Origin: Actinomycetes bacterium
Lineage (GTDB): Bacteria; Actinomycetota; Acidimicrobiia; Acidimicrobiales; Ilumatobacteraceae
Length of the DNA: 7,425 nt
Reading direction: 5' to 3'
NCBI GenBank assembly: GCA_023417265.1
Contig: JAEZFY010000280.1
Location: forward strand, 1-7,425
Shown: positions 6,331 to 7,425 of the stretch, piece by piece
How the letters are laid out: every line of letters begins with the position of its first letter
How positions within the stretch are numbered: position 1 is the first letter of the stretch
Made by a program: the position numbers and the translations under genes
Notes under the pieces: model-generated
Databases searched by the model: none
Told to the model about the DNA's origin: nothing
Seen by the model: the letters and a program-made list of their open reading frames with translations, nothing else

Positions 6331-7425
6331 CGGTTCAAGCATCGGTGCTCAGCGACCCGATCGAGGCCGCGCCCGGCGAGATCACCGCCGTTCACGTCGG
6401 CCTGCACAACGACGGATCGAGCCCCGCCAGCGTGCGGATCCGAGTCGTCGGCCTGGCGAGTGCGCCGGGCGGCCCAGCCGACACGATGCTCACGGTGCCC
6501 GCCGGCTCGGCGACCACGTGCATGGTGCCCGTCAGCGTGCCCGCCGAACTCGGCATCGGCCAGCATGCCGCCGGCCTCGAAGTGCACACCGATCGCCCTG
6601 GCGAGCGGGCCAGCCTGGTGGCCTTCACCGTGTCGGTCAGCTCGGTCGACCGGGTCGAGCTGACACCCGTGCCGAGCACCGTGCGCGGTCTGCGCACCGC
6701 CAAGCTGCGCGTCGACGTCGCCAACTTCGAACCGGTGCCCGTCGAGCTCGACCTGTCCGCCACCTCGCCCGACGCGGCGGTGCGCTTCAAGCGCCCGCGC
6801 GTGCGCGTGCTCCCCGGACAGCGGGCCCTCGTCAGCGGCCGCGTGCGCGGGCCGCGGCGCTGGGCCGGCGAACCCACCCAGCACACGCTCGTGATCACCG
6901 GCCAGGGCCGCTCCTCGGCCACCACCACCACGGCGGTGTTCGTGCAGCGCCCGTTGTTCGCCCGCAAGCTGCGCGGGGCGCTGGCGGGCGTGCTCGTGAT
7001 CGCCCTGTGGCTGGGGGCGATCGGCGGGTTCGTCTGGTGGTGGCAAGAACGTGGCGACGAACCGCTCGCCGACGGCGCGTACCGGGCGCTCGACACCGAC
7101 GGCGACGGCGTTCCCGACGTCTACGAGACGTCCGACGGAGCTCGCATCACGGCCGTCGACACCGACGGGGACGGCGTGCCCGACCTGTTCACCCTGCCCG
7201 ACGGCACCCAGGTCATCGGCACCGACACCGATGGCGACGGCCAACCCGACGCGTTCACCGACACCGCCGGCAACCCCGTCGCGAACCCGCTCGGCGGCCC
7301 GTCCTCGGGTGGTCCGGCGGGCGGGGGTGGCGACATCGCCGCCGGCCCCGACGCGGATGCAGACGCCGGGGTTCCACCGGCGCCGGGTTCGGCGGTCGTG
7401 CGCGGCACCGTGCGGGCACCCGGGG
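6327..7425 (+). CDS. CIS-associated single-pass membrane protein with DTDGDG repeats (paralog 3, 3' end beyond window)
   Basis: The reading frame from ATG 6327 stays open for 366 codons to the right edge, so the C-terminus is missing. The start overlaps the stop of paralog 2 in an ATGA, indicating translational coupling; no strong ribosome binding site is visible. Residues 1-105 and 106-204 are two divergent beta-sandwich domains. The first is shortened and lacks the W-V and S-L-F-P segments of its paralogs. The second keeps R-R-W-A-G-E-P near 177-183. F-V-Q-R-P-L-F-A-R (205-213) leads into a transmembrane helix at about 214-238, ending in a Trp-Trp-Trp-Gln edge. Beyond it are three 22-residue units, each starting D-T-D-G-D-G (256, 278, 300). 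A Gly/Pro/Ala-rich linker (about 317-354) follows, then the first strand of another carboxypeptidase-regulatory-like domain (V-V-R-G-T-V, 357-362). The acidic repeats resemble thrombospondin type 3 or EF-hand-like calcium loops. Topology is predicted N-in, C-out. Confidence 0.78.
   Translation, partial: MTVQASVLSDPIEAAPGEITAVHVGLHNDGSSPASVRIRVVGLASAPGGPADTMLTVPAGSATTCMVPVSVPAELGIGQHAAGLEVHTDRPGERASLVAFTVSVSSVDRVELTPVPSTVRGLRTAKLRVDVANFEPVPVELDLSATSPDAAVRFKRPRVRVLPGQRALVSGRVRGPRRWAGEPTQHTLVITGQGRSSATTTTAVFVQRPLFARKLRGALAGVLVIALWLGAIGGFVWWWQERGDEPLADGAYRALDTDGDGVPDVYETSDGARITAVDTDGDGVPDLFTLPDGTQVIGTDTDGDGQPDAFTDTAGNPVANPLGGPSSGGPAGGGGDIAAGPDADADAGVPPAPGSAVVRGTVRAPG
7092..7289 (+). repeat. Three tandem 66-base units encoding DTDGDG calcium-loop-like repeats
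   Basis: Units begin at 7092, 7158 and 7224, a spacing of exactly 66 bases (22 residues). Each opens with D-T-D-G-D-G-[VQ]-P-D, followed by an aromatic (Y or F) and, in two of the three, a D-G turn near unit position 15. The D-x-D-x-D-G pattern is the known calcium-coordinating signature of thrombospondin type 3 and dockerin-like loops. The units differ at many bases, so the repeat is conserved in protein more than in DNA. They lie just outside the predicted membrane helix of paralog 3. Confidence 0.75.

Noticed and set aside
6213..7244. Minus-strand open frame of 343 codons
   Set aside because: It is antisense to the end of paralog 2 and the start of paralog 3, whose plus-strand reading has conserved motifs and a membrane helix.

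Overview
The window is very GC-rich, with start codons and codon use typical of actinomycetes. A lipoprotein of the actinobacterial 'Septum formation' family supports a high-GC actinobacterium. I cannot name the genus; an Acidimicrobiia-like or Streptomyces-like source is a guess.

Layout. Positions 1-249 hold no gene I can defend, apart from a ribosome binding site and GTG that may open a minus-strand gene leaving the window at its left edge. A minus-strand septum-formation-type lipoprotein follows (250-720). A short divergent intergenic region (721-799) carries a -10-like element. From 800 to the right edge everything reads on the plus strand as one tight operon: a Pvc16/Afp16-like tube-terminator protein (800-1582), then three large membrane proteins in a row (1634-3877, 3877-6330, and 6327 to beyond 7425). 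The junctions between the membrane-protein genes are TGATG and ATGA overlaps.

Function. The Pvc16-type protein marks the edge of an extracellular/cytoplasmic contractile injection system (eCIS or CIS) locus, so sheath, tube, spike and baseplate genes are expected to the right. The three membrane proteins share one plan: two N-terminal beta-sandwich domains without a signal peptide, a conserved F-x-Q-[KR]-P juxtamembrane motif, one transmembrane helix, then a modular extracytoplasmic region. That region is five carboxypeptidase-regulatory/CNA-B-like repeats in the first protein and six in the second. In the third it is three 22-residue DTDGDG calcium-binding-type repeats, a Gly-rich linker and the start of another beta-sandwich.

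Interpretation. The large N-terminal half is predicted to be cytoplasmic. The best reading is a set of membrane adaptors or anchors that dock a cytoplasmic contractile particle to the membrane while displaying different ectodomains. This is inference. The most notable feature is the triplication with diverged ectodomains next to the terminator gene.
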